NCBI GenBank assembly: GCA_902729315.2
Contig: LR746264.1
Coordinates: forward strand, 3,976,378-4,040,377
Direction of reading: 5' to 3'
Origin: Spirodela intermedia
Lineage: Eukaryota; Streptophyta; Magnoliopsida; Alismatales; Araceae
Length of the DNA: 64,000 bases
Shown here: piece after piece, positions 1 to 12,362 of the stretch
Layout of the letters: every line of letters begins with the position of its first letter
Position numbering within the stretch: the first letter of the stretch is position 1
The notes under the pieces: generated by a model
Told to the model about the DNA's origin: nothing
The model's database searches: none
Seen by the model: the letters and a program-made list of their open reading frames with translations, nothing else
Made by a program: the position numbers and the translations under genes

Positions 1-1612
1 ATTGCAGTATTTATTTAAAATAAATTGGAAGAGTTTTTACATTTTACCAATTTAATAGCCCCTTGATATTACAACAAATAACTAAGCTTATGTGCATAAA
101 TAAAGGTCTTGCGAACATTTACACAGACCTTGACAGAGTAAGTTGAGAAGGGAGAAATTTATGGAAAGACAGTAGTAAGAGAACTGTTGGGGACTATTTG
201 AAACGCTTTTTAATGCAAAAAACTAGCCGATGATAATCATTATTCATCTTCTCATTGATTGCCAAAACAACATTATATTATATTTGACATAAACAATGAT
301 ATGCTCCGATAATTGGACAAATGGGTTCACAAATATTAAGGCACACAGTAGGGAACAGAGTTCCTCTAACAGTAACAGAACTCCTTCGAAAAATTACATT
401 ATTTTCCTATCTATAGGATTTCAAATAGACGGAAAACTAGAGATTTATATTTCCTTTTTTAGTTTTAAAGTTAACCAGTAAAGGATATGAGCTTACGGGT
501 GATATAAAATAGAAGTGTTTTACGTTTTCAAGCCATTCAGTAATTTCGATTAGAGCTCCCCCCAATATTCTCCCATTCCCAAAAGATTTCATACTCTTGT
601 AACATGGCAGAGACAAAAAGAATTTTCTGTGACAGTTTTAAGACGTCTCTTTCATTACAAGGAAAGAAATATGCAAGTATCCTTAATAGTGGTGCTAAAC
701 TATCGCTCCCTTTCACACATCTGAGATCATAACTACAAGAGAGAGATTCGCTGATAAGGAGAGATCTCCTTTTCGTTATTGCTGATTTTTATAAACAGTC
801 TTTCTTCTCTCCTTGAGAACGTGTTCTCATATCATCATCATACAACATATATTTCTTCTGTGTTTACTTGACTACTTTGTCTCTATATTTTTTTTTCAAA
901 GTGACCTAGGTTCATCATAAAAATCATGCGAACCGAACTCTGACAGATTGATGGTGTGTCTTACTGTCATAGAACCAGTATAGCCATGATATATACTCAT
1001 CCAATGCCTGAGCCTGCTTATCTATCACCATGTCAACCATCATGCAGCTTCCTGACATGTGATCAAACAAGAAAACCAGTTATTACTTCTAGTTTCTAAG
1101 TCACTGCACACGACGGCGATTTCCCTTGCATGAAAGTCCACCAATATAGCATGAAAGTTTCATTATATGTTGAAAAGAATGCCCTCAACCTTGAATGGTG
1201 AGTGATGATGACTTGCCATGATCCAACCCCATAATCGGCAGCCACAGGGTGATCAGAATTTGGGCAGGATAACATTTGTTGCGAGGTAAAAGATTAAATC
1301 ATTAAGAGAAACTTTTCGGAATCCGCACAACAATCATAAGAATTATCTCATATTCCTGGACACAGGCTTCAAGAGGACTTAATCATCATAATCATGAATT
1401 GAATGCATACCAGGAATGAATTCAAGAGGACCAAAGCCACTAATCATACATATACACAAAACTACATATCCTGTTAACAAGATAGTCATTATGTAACTTA
1501 ATGCCAAGTAGGAAGGAATGCCCAAGGCGGAAATCCTGATAGAAGTGAAACTATCTACCGATTAGACTGAATAACTACACTGGGCGCATGATTTTTGTAG
1601 TTGAATTTGTAC
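1..1612. other. Non-coding stretch: CHLD intron or region downstream of its last visible exon
   Basis: AT-rich sequence with no exon I can support. The last visible CHLD exon ends at 1613 with a GT donor, so this should be intron on the minus strand. The next expected CHLD exon, the rest of the von Willebrand A domain, is not seen here and probably lies beyond position 1. A minus-strand stretch near 948-1065 stays open for about 40 codons after an AG, but it does not resemble CHLD. Confidence 0.5.
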
Positions 1613-4600
1613 CTGATCTCTGCTTGTATAACTTTCAGCAAGTAACTTTAACGCTGCACCTTTTGCATTCTGCATGCGGTTCAGCGCCATACTTCCACTT
1701 GCATCGACAACAAAAATCACCTGTATATAACTACTGCTGTAAGTAAAAGGTGATATTGCTCAAATTTGACAATGGAGAAAGAAACACAATTGAGTAAAGA
1801 ATCATTGAGAAAATGTGACGGCCGAAATCTAGAAAATCCTTTTCCATGCAAACAAAAAACATCTGTCACATCTATAAAACTTGTAGAATAAATACACTAT
1901 TAATATCAAAACAATGAACGGTCATGCATATGTAAATCACCTTTTCCTCAGAGAAAGAAGAATGTCTAATTGTGCGCATAATAACTGCGTGAGCAAATTC
2001 GTAGGTTTAAAACATTATAAAATATTTTATATAGAAAATTGAAATTCCCACGTTCCTCTACTTGTTAGGTTGGTAACATGGAAACAAACTCCAGCAAAAT
2101 ATTTCTGGAAGGGTGTGAACAAACCAGTGCCCCAGCTTTTCTAGCCATTCTTTTTGCTCTCATATCAGTTTTTTCGACAAAAACTTTCCTTGTTTTGTCA
2201 ATGTCCTTCTCCCTACGCAGCTTTTGGTATGGTGCAGCTGCTCTAAGAGTGGCATCCACAGCTAATCTTTTCACGGGTCCCTGCATAAGACAAGACACAC
2301 AACCTTTGTCAAATCCCTGTAAATAGTTAGCTTCCTCAACAGATAAATATCATTCTTCCATCCAGTGATAGTTCCTTCATGCCCCACTGACATTAGATAA
2401 CTAAGAAGTGTAGCGTATCAGTGAATACTAATGCTTTATCTCATAGAGAGCCAGAATTGGGACTCTAAAGATACTGTGCGCAACCAAAAGCATTCCTCAA
2501 ACTGCAGCATAAGGTGGCAAACCTTTGGAAGCATAGGCTTTATGTATCGCCCCCTATCTTCTGAAAATATGACATTCTTGGCTCTCCCAGCTTTACCTCG
2601 TCGTCGCTGTGCTTGTTGTGCAAAGAAGAGAAGTTTTTCATCAACTAAACCACCTTCAGCATCAAATATAAATTCCTCGGGTATTTGTGGCTCTTGTTCT
2701 TCATTTTCTTCTTCATTATCTTCATCTTCCTGGTCACCATTCACCAAGATCACATGATTTCACTTTCAGTTAAAGATGCAAAATATCCCAAATTCACTTC
2801 TTGGATAAATCAGATAAATCAGGGATTCTTATAAAACCAACCTCCTCATCTTCTTCCTGGTTCTCATCCTCTGGGGAATCCTGACTTTGTGGAGGGGGTG
2901 GCGGTGGTGGAGGTGGCTGGTTTTGTTGATCTTGTGGGTTTTCACTGAGTATTGAACGTGGAAGAATGACCAGCTCTACCTGCAGTGAGAAATAAGGATG
3001 AAAAACTTTTCACAACAGAAAATCTAGGATGACCATGCAATTTGATTATTATTATCAAACCCCTCAAAAAACCTCACCCAATAATCTATGCTTAGTTAAA
3101 AAAATTGAGAGTAATCTGAGGATCTGGCAAGCCATAAGCTGCTTAACGTGGCATAAACCAGTTGAGAAGGGGGGGGGGGCAGTTTCTTCTCAGGTTAGAA
3201 CTACGGAAAGTAATATGGAGCTCATGTTGATTGGAACAAAGCACCCTTAACAGATTAAAGATGTTGAAAATCATGTTTCACGATCAGGGACAATGCTAAA
3301 CCAATAGTGACGATGTTGTATCAGAAATATACTTAACTGCTTTCTTGAGGTCGTCAACGTTCACCCTTTCCCGCCCCTCCAGTGCTGCTAGAGATTTCGC
3401 TACTCGTGCAGCATATAGCTCAGCCCGGTGCCCCTGGGCCAACAAGTCCTTTTTATCAACTAGTTGCCAGTATTTTCAAGAAAATTTAAAGGATCTGATA
3501 ATATCACATTCAAATCATAATAAAAAAAGTGACAGAATTCAGTGTTACAACATAACTCGTGGTCTATCGATAAAACTTTCGAGAAATGGCGACACATATT
3601 GATGAAAATAGTACCATCACTTAAACTCTTGCATCATCCATATCTTCTTGTGCAAGAGAACAATACACTCAAAAAACTAGACTGAAGGTGATTATGTCAT
3701 GGATATCTGGATGATATAGAATGGAGATGACATCCCAAGATGAGTCAGGAGAAAGACCTAATGTTGAGATCAGTGAGGTTCTAAGGAGAAACTTGTGATT
3801 GAACAACTAAGCAGATAACCTATTGGTGAAATAAAGATACCAGAAAATTTTACCATACTCATAGGTGTCTTCAAGTGGTGTTGGTGCAGCTGCTGATCGC
3901 ATGCATATTAGAAACATCTGCCTTATCTAGAAGATGATGTCCATAGGTAACAGATGGTGGAACTGCTCTTCCCCCATACGCTTCAGTAATGGTTGGCTCG
4001 GCCAGGGATGAATCTCAAACTGCCAAGGGCTATCTAAGGCAGAAATGGTGCAGGAAGATGGCACTAGCATTGAGGGAAGAGCTGATCCGGAAAAGAAAGG
4101 GAATGTGTGGATGATAGAGGGCTAAAACGAAACAGGAGAGAAATGGATCGAGATAACTAGGATTTCAGAACGAGGGAGAAATTAAAATTAGCCATATAAT
4201 TCCAAACTCGACCCCGACCCCTTCTTGGGCTCTACGTTTCGTTATATAATGCAAGGTTCTCTCAGAATACAACGTTAGTTTGAACTCAAACTATAACTGA
4301 AACAAAGAAATCGTATCCTTCAAATCTCTCGATCTTAAATTCTCATGTTATCTCCCTTGAAACAGCATTTTGAAGTTCGAAACTTTATCCATTAACTAGC
4401 GGAAATTAGATGCAAGACTTTGAACCTTGAGCTTCATTCTTCCTTCAACCATAGGTTCCTTTGGTTGTTTCCATGGTTCTTTAAGAGCAAATTTTTTTAT
4501 ATGAGATCAGATCTCCAACAAATACTACAAGCCCCGATAAGGAAAATCAGATAATGTTATAGCATGATGCTATCTAATGTATTCGAGTAAAAAAAACTAC

Positions 4601-7600
4601 ATAATAATTCGTGTACATAAAACTGAAGTTGAGAGAGAGAAAAAAAGTTGTAATGCGCTTTATCAACGATGGCTTAAATAAAAGTGCAAGAAATGAGTTC
4701 AGTAATACGAACCTGGCAACCACCTCGTACGGCTTCAAGTACAAGGTATTTCAATTGTTCTCTGGTTATACTGACTTCTTTTAAATACTCTCTTGCTAAA
4801 ATAATCTGCATAAAAGACGTTGTGTCAAAGTCGAGATTCCAGAACTGCTTCATGACCTCACATAATTTGGATGAAGAGATATGTACTATTCAGCCATAAT
4901 CTTGCTATTCTGTGATTAAAATAATACATTTCTTGTAAAATAGCAAACATTTCTTGTAAACATGACATACTTTGGAAATTATACCACATATATTCCCAAA
5001 TACATCTCCATCTGTACGATAAATCTTTAAATTAGAAGTTTATGACCAAAAGAACATAGAAACATTAATGATGCTAATGAATGCATGCACTTTTTTTTTT
5101 TGTTGAGATCTCGAATGAATCATTCCACAATGTTTATTCAACTTAAAGTTCGATCAAGATTGATACAAAAACACAACTTTTGTCTCTGCGATAAAACATA
5201 ATCCTGGACTGCCTGATTTTCCCACCATTTCACAATCATAGTTTCCCAATGGAATGAAAACATTGGTGCCATCCATCAATAACAGAACCCAGGGAATCTT
5301 AGGCGTTCCACATTCAAATATCCGTACCAGGTGTCAAAGGTGAGTCAGATGACTTTTTTGACATAAAATAAGGAATAACTTTCAGAACAGGAAACGAAAT
5401 ACCGTTATTTCGTTGTCCCTTTCATAGGGATATTAAAACAACAACTCTGTTATGATTGTCACCAAGGTCCAGACAAACGCATTTGGTATTCAGGATAGTG
5501 TTGGTGTCACATCTAAACAAGAAGATCATTTTGCTGATACTCAAATAAATGTCTCTGAACATTCACAATACGATAAATATAGGGATGACAACGCCCAGAC
5601 TGACTATTATAGCAGAGGAAACTGGCACCCATAGGAATAGCCATATGATTGCACTATTCTGAAATTATCTTATTTCAGTTCTATACCAAATAATGAACTT
5701 CGTAGTCATAGGATTCTGCTTGAGATATACATTATTTTTCAAAGGATCAGTTCAACAGTAAATAAGATAACTACTTTAATCACATTACATGTAATAATAA
5801 CGTTTCCTTTTTAATGAGTTCCGTTATCAGGGAAATTAACTTATTGTATGTTTAACACACCATGATCTTCTTTCCAAATTCTTCAAATGGTCACTGTGAA
5901 GCAGACTTGATAGGGCTGAAAATTTTGCTTCAAGACATTGGAATGAAGCTTGAACACCAAATAGAGTCATTCTGTTACAATAAAGTTTCCATGAATACTT
6001 TCCAGTAATCCAGCGCCACATGAAGGACCAACCACATCGAGACTGGTAGACATCATATTAGAAAGAGAATGGTGTCAGAGACATGAGATTTGAAGCCTAC
6101 AACGAAACGTGATATTCGTACTTAAATATCATTATTTGCTAAGCTCACTTTCATTTTATGTTATACCAGATCTACCACTGTTTTCATTTTTGTATAAATG
6201 TAATTTATTCATTGATTTTGCAGTTTTCTAGGTATCCCAATTAATAATGAAATTAAATTGAACTTAAGGTTTATTTTCTTTCTAAAAAGGCGTAATTATC
6301 TGAAAATAATTGAATGTCACTTTTATATTCAAATAATATTACATGGTCCTGAGAGGTGTTTTTGACATTGCCTCATCATATGAGAATTCTGGTACAGAAC
6401 CATTCCCCTGGTCACCTTAAAATCTATGCATAAAAGTTCGGACTCATACTTTTATCCTGTGTACATTGTTTTACTTATCAGCCTTGATTTTCTCAAAAAC
6501 ATCAGTATCACGTTTATCAAGAGGAGGAAAAAAGGAATTTACATAGTAAGGATAACAAAAAAAGGAGTGGTATATCAAAAGTAAGGATGAAGTTTCCTAT
6601 GATCTACATCTTTGTCATCGTATGAATTTATATCATCCAAAGACCAACTAAGATACAAAGTGACTGCAGGAGCAGTGAGTCAAGTTAGCCAAATGGTTCA
6701 ATCATTATATGCAAAGTCGATGATTCCCAAGCTTGGAAGGTTCCACTTTATCGTTATTCAAGTTCATTTAAGTCCAAGGTTCCATAATACCGGTATTCCG
6801 ATTTTCAATCAGTTACCCAGGGACATTTTCCCTCTTCAACCCATAACTGAAAGCAACTGAAAGCTACTAATCAGAGGACTATCTTCCATCCACTACTCTC
6901 GTCAATCTTATTAAGCACTGTAGTTCAATCAATAAACGATTCAGCTAAAATCGTTCTTGTTCACCCACAAGCATCAACAAGAACTTGCATGAACAATCCA
7001 AGCTTCACTGCTACGGAAATTCGCCAAATTAAGTAGAAACATATTCCTTTTATCCTCCCCCATTGGACTTCTGCAATTTAGGGATACCCTACAAAATACA
7101 TATTCTAAAACAGCAGGTTTCCTTATTATGACTACCAGACCATCTTATAGTCCAACACCCAGAACTTGATTGTTGACATGATTGAGCACAAAACGTTTCC
7201 ACAGATACTATACCCCGGGATCCTTTCATAGATTCCTACATATATATGCTGAATTGAAACGGAAAGAAAGGTCTCCAAAGAAGTAAAAACATGATTTTAC
7301 TTAGAAATACCTGTGTCTTTGCAAAATCCGTCTCTTCCTCGACCATTTTAAAAACTTCTTTGCTAGATTCTTGAAATTGGGTTGCAATGCCAACAGCAGC
7401 AACCCTATCGTCAAAGCCCAGTGGAAGGTCTGCACTGCAGAAATTTAGCACGAAGTGAGTAAGAAAAATCAAGTATTCTTGATGAGACGAACAATACATA
7501 TTTCACTCAGAGTAGAAACGCATAGAAACAATTGCATCCATTGACTGAATGAGCATGTGAAGAAACGCACAGAATAAAAATTGCCAAATTTGGCTGTCTG

Positions 7601-10600
7601 ATCTTATGCGTTAATGTTTGCAGCCAATTCCTCCACAATCTAGCAAACCTTCCTGATTTCTAAATTGGGTACTGAACATTGTAATGTGAATCTGTAAGAA
7701 ATGCCCTATTCTGTAGACTAGAGGAAGTTGCTACAAAAGCACTGAATTGACAAGAAGAGATTCATACATCCTAGAACTAGCATTTCAGAGGACCATAATA
7801 CCTTAAATTAATTGCAATTCGATCTAATAAGTGTTCCCGCACTGAGCCTTCCTCAGGGTTGTACGTTGCAATCAGAAGTGGCTTGCAGGGATGACGAAAA
7901 CTGATTCCTTCTCTTTCCACAATGTTAACACCCTCTGTAAGAACATTCAAAAGCAGATTACTAATACCTTCATCTAGAAGGTTTATCTCGTCAACATATA
8001 AGACACCTCTATGTGCCTCAGCTAGGAGTCCTGGTTGGAAAACTGTTGTTCCTGATTTCACCGACTCTTCAACATCAACAGACCCAATAAGTCTATCTTC
8101 TGTAACACCAAGTGGGATCTGCAGCACAGTTCATGCGCCACACATTAGAAACCCACACAGACACTGTGAAGGTGGGAGATTTGGTCTAATGGCATTACCT
8201 GAATAAAAGGTGTCCGAACAATCTCCGTCTTGACATTTCCATCAGTATCATACTCCACACGTTCAGCTAGTCCGTCTTCCCATCTTAAAAAATCAATTCA
8301 AACATTCAGAGGACACAGGAAAGAATGATATGTGAATCTCATAAATAAGACAATCATGACATGTTTCTGGCTATTTTTCATGGTGCTGGATAATCAGGTA
8401 AGTACTGGAAAAATATTTGAAGGTCAAGGTTCTCATATGACACCCACAAAGTTCGTCATATTTTCTCCTGCCATTCAGTAATCACCTTGGTAAAAAAATG
8501 AATGCTGGTTTTCTACTAAGAAGAGAGAAGTGCTAATCAAAAAGGAAAATAGAAACTGAAACAAACGAAGTAGAAATGGAAGTCCTGAAAAGAAACCATA
8601 AGCTAACATTTAAAGGGTTGAAACAAAAAAATAAAACTTGAAACTACAGGTCAAATCATTAAATAAATCCATGTGACAAGAGTGTAACCTGATTGGAAAT
8701 TTTAGTCAATTCTGGTGGTTGAACACTATCCAGAAAAATGGTGCATTGCTCCATATTATACGTCCAATACTATCGGTATATTATGCATTTGTGTCATATA
8801 TATCTATTCCCCTTGAAGAAGGAGACAATATTTCATTTATCAAACTTTCGTTTCCAACACATCGAACAAAATCCCAGTTCAGAACCATAATGTAAAATTA
8901 TGTAAAGTTTGATGATCTTTACTGAGTGATTTAGCCAATAATCATGTGTCACTAGTTGGGCTGGCCAGTACACAGCTGTATTATTTTACACTAAAATCGT
9001 CAATAAAGTATGACATCTAATAGATAGACGTTATGACAAGAGAAATAATCAAGGGAAAACGAATGTTATTTATCTGATATTCAATCAGTGTAAAAAATTT
9101 AACGCAAAACAAATAATGCATAGTGCTTTTAATTTACTTCCATGCCATAAGCATGATTATTCATAAGGTTGCAGGATGATTTCTAGCGTCAGATTTATCA
9201 ATGCTAGTTCGGTGTCCATCCTATAATAACATCCCTGGTGAACGTTAAAATGGATCCTAAGACAGTGCACTTTCCAGAGCATGGCTTCGTTTTGTGCCAC
9301 ATCCTTGTAACTCCAGAGACAAAGAACATCTGTCAACAATGTGAAGATTACTTGATTCCAGAAAGACTTCCCGAAGGGAGTCAAATCATACTCCTCTCCA
9401 AGTATGGTCTAATACCATTATCCGGTTTATCTTCGTGTACAAGAACTAGTCAACAAACTTGATGGTATTCGTTGAACTATTCATCAACACTGAGATTCTA
9501 CTGAAAAGAAACAATAATGCAAACTTTACATATATGTGAAGAAACGATTATCAGGTAACCTTACTCTTCAGGCCGTGCTGGATCTGCATTTGATATGGAA
9601 CCTGGCACTACTTCAATAGGAGGAAGCATAGCATGCAACCCACGTGCCATCACTGTTTTTGCTGTTCCCCGCTTGCCAGAGATCGCAATCCCTCCAATCT
9701 CTCGGTCAATAGCTCCAAGCAATAAAGCTGTCTTAATAGCATCCTGTGAAATCAACATAGAACAAAAGAAATGATGAACTTAAAATTATGGGCTCATGAT
9801 TGCAAACATGCTCAATGAGAAGAAGGGGAAGTACAACTAGCCAACCGTCTTCCAAGGTAATAAGGATATCTATCACCAAAATAAAGCCTAGACTACCACT
9901 GTAAGAATAAAACTAAATGAACAATGGTTTTCACGAACAAAAAGAACTGCTTGGTTCCCAGTAAACAAAGCTTCCAAAGATTCCAAGAAAAAGAAACGGA
10001 GGAACCTTTCTTAAATCCATGAGACCGAAATCTAAAAAATATTACAAAAACATCAGCAGAACCAAAAACAAGAGCAAGCCATAGTTAAATCAGTCTTAGG
10101 AACAAGTAGCAGTTCAAGAAAGTGGATGAATACGTGGCATTTAGTCTCAGGCAAAGCCAATCTCATATGCTTCAAATTGGTGGCTAAGATATCAAAATTT
10201 TGCAAAACAATTATCAAAAATTTAATAAAGTATAAATTGATAAATAAAATAGCACAGAAAGAATAAGCCCACGACGATTCACCAGCCCCAACGCAAATGC
10301 AGTTCGAACAGCTAACAAGAAGCACTACAATTACACGAGAAAGCCAGCAACCCAACCTGCCCAACGACGGCAGCCAGGGGGAAGAACTGCCGCCCGTATT
10401 CTCCGGCCTCTGCCGGCGGCTTTGGAGCGGCGACGGCGCCGTTGGACTCCACTGTTGCCGTCGCCGCGACAGAAAACCGCGGCGGCACCCGCCCGGGAGT
10501 GCGGCACTGGAGAGGCTTGCATTTAGAAGAAGAGAGAAAGGATCTGGACTTGAAACTCGAGGAGAGCGCAGAGGTCTGGAGTGGAGTGAGGGAGGAGGTC

Positions 10601-10605
10601 GCCAT
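1613..10605 (-). CDS. CHLD: Magnesium-protoporphyrin IX chelatase subunit ChlD, chloroplast (3' part outside window)
   Basis: ChlD works with ChlI and ChlH to insert Mg2+ into protoporphyrin IX in the chloroplast, the first committed step of chlorophyll synthesis. Exons on the minus strand: 10605-10357, 9743-9565, 8283-8199, 8118-7802, 7434-7311, 4805-4713, 3433-3338, 2981-2842, 2729-2523, 2280-2125, 1720-1613. Exon 1 encodes a Ser-rich transit peptide. An in-frame ATG also exists at 10626; I prefer 10605 (MATSS). Visible: P-loop GKRGTAKT at residues 106-113, Walker-B-like stretch [11 protein letters not shown] near 211-221, a nine-proline run followed by an acidic linker in exon 8, and the MIDAS signature DASGS in the last exon. 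After that exon about 160 C-terminal residues are missing from the window. All exon phases fit except exon 8, which is 140 bp and contains an apparent one-base frame error at the A6 run 2939-2944. The exon 7 donor is GTTAAG. The largest intron, 4806-7310, shows no other gene. Confidence 0.95.
2842..2981 (-). CDS. CHLD: CHLD exon 8 (Pro-rich/acidic linker) with apparent frameshift
   Basis: The exon starts in frame after a CTGCAG acceptor, reading [13 protein letters not shown], which is the conserved end of the AAA+ lid. The following Pro-rich and Asp/Glu-rich linker is only readable in another frame. The switch falls at a run of six A (T on the plus strand, 2939-2944). One more A, or two fewer, would make the exon a multiple of three and rejoin the frames. 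Read literally, the frame carried into exon 9 meets a stop. The flanking exons are intact, so a homopolymer sequencing error is the simplest explanation; a real mutation is possible. Confidence 0.75.
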
Positions 10606-11136
10606 TGCTCGTCTCCCGTGCCACACTACCCTCAGCAGTGACCGTGTCTTTAGCCCGGTCTCCTTATCTTGCCAGAGTCTATCCTCCTAACGGCTCGCCA
10701 GGTGGCACACAAGTGCCAAGCTGTCCAACCACCATCCGACACCTGGAATTATTTCAGCATTCCATAAGGTTTAAAGCACTATTTACCGACGTATATATTT
10801 TTAGGCCGCTTTTTATTTTGTGTATATAATCTTTTTCTATATAAATTTCATGCACAAAATGACTCCAAGTTTGCATAATTAAATCTTTTCGACGGCCAAA
10901 ATTATTGATACCAAAATTAGTTTGATAATCTACATGAAAACCCCTCATCGCCATCAAAGTAATCATAAATGAAATAAATCTATATCTAAAAATAATTATT
11001 TAATCCACATTTTTTAGAGCAACCATGTTTATCCATAGTGGAGATAGCACCACCCCAGCCCTACATGTTATTAGTGTGTTTACTATTTATTTCCAATTTT
11101 TTAATATATATATAACATTTTCATTCATATTATTGA

Positions 11137-11139
<3 letters not shown>

Positions 11140-11169
<30 letters not shown>
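11140..11169. repeat. (AG)n microsatellite
   Basis: About 14 uninterrupted AG dinucleotides in the CHLD-P450 intergenic region. Confidence 0.9.
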
Positions 11170-11171
<2 letters not shown>

Positions 11172-12116
11172 TACAGGGTTTTAGCTGACTTCTAAGGGTA
11201 AGCCCTATTGCCTATTTCAATTTATGGGGGGAGTTTGTGGGCCACCCAAAAACCTTAGCGTTAATGTAATAACACGATTTATTCAAAATCAACAATATAT
11301 CCGTTTCCTATTGAAAGCAGCCTTTTCCGAAAATAAGTTAATAGTACACAAAAATACAGTTTTTTCATAAAAAGAAATATTAGATAATCACCTCATTATT
11401 CTCTTAATTCTGGAATTTACACGCCGTATAAATATTGAAATCCATGAAAGAAAATGACCTGAAATTAATGCTCCCGAATGCGTCCACGCGTCCGGATCTT
11501 ATTAGCTACAGGGCCTCGGTCAACTACGCGGGCAGCAGCCTCTTCGCCGTCTTGCGTACGGCGGCTGGAACCTCATTCTCTGGACCTCTCCCGATACGGA
11601 AATAAATGCGCGTTGCCGTATTCTGGATGTCTTCCTGAAAAGGGAAAATATTGCGCGTTGACTTTAGGCCATTAATCAAGATGAGGATCCGACGGATCGT
11701 CGATGAAGATTATCCGAAAGGAGGTGTTAATGATTACATATAATCGAAATATTATACACGAGTAAATATTAAAATATTAAATGATGTTTTAATTTGAGTT
11801 TATGGGGTCCAGTCAAAGAGCCAAGTTGAGACAGGCGATGGGGACTTTTTTTTGGTATTTTTGGTAAATATGATGGAGGTGGGTAAAGTATTTAACGTGA
11901 AATATTGCATGAATATTTGTGGGGCCTTTTTTTATCAGAAACTATTTTGTTCAGAAAAAAGGTTAGTGCCCACATTTATTCATTAAATACCAAGTTTATG
12001 TGAACCTGGAAAGTAGTTTATAATTTAATTCCTGGCAATGTATTAATTATTATTTATAAATCTAATTAGAAAAATATAAGATGTAAATAATTGCCGAGTG
12101 CTTAAAGAGGGTGAGA

Positions 12117-12126
12117 GGGAGGGAGG

Positions 12127-12180
<54 letters not shown>
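12117..12180. repeat. (GA)n microsatellite in the P450 upstream or 5' leader region
   Basis: A run of GGGA followed by about 25 GA dinucleotides, ending about 180 bp before the P450 ATG. A CT-rich stretch follows at 12250-12310. GA/CT tracts are common in plant core promoters and 5' UTRs, so this may lie in the transcribed leader; that is inference. Confidence 0.85.
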
Positions 12181-12183
<3 letters not shown>

Positions 12184-12362
12184 TCCAAGTCACTGTCCAA
12201 CGGGATAGTAGTCTTTGAGGACCTCACCACCATGAGGCTGCTTCATCTTTCTTCAATCTCTCTCTCTTCTCTGTCTCCTTGTGTCTCTGTCTGTCTCTCC
12301 GTGTTCTCTGTGTTCTCATGGTGTGGGGACATCGATGAGTGGATTCCCTCAGGAGGGAGTAG

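Larger units (their letters stand above)
10627..12362. other. Intergenic region between CHLD and the P450 (divergent promoters)
   Basis: The two genes point away from each other, so this is a shared upstream region. It is AT-rich from about 10760 to 11460, has a GC-richer block at about 11470-11700, and contains two GA microsatellites (about 11140-11169 and 12117-12180). No coding exon is supportable. Confidence 0.6.

Noticed and set aside
948-1065. Minus-strand open stretch of about 40 codons after an AG
   Set aside because: It does not resemble the expected CHLD C-terminus and is short enough to be chance in intron sequence.
10297-10690. Plus-strand ORFs of 114 and 82 codons
   Set aside because: They lie antisense to CHLD exon 1, whose GC-rich transit peptide sequence creates open frames on the other strand.
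11475-11500. Sequence resembling a cDNA-library linker (GCGTCCACGCGTCCGG)
   Set aside because: Not identical to the usual linker, embedded in continuous genomic sequence without vector; taken as chance.
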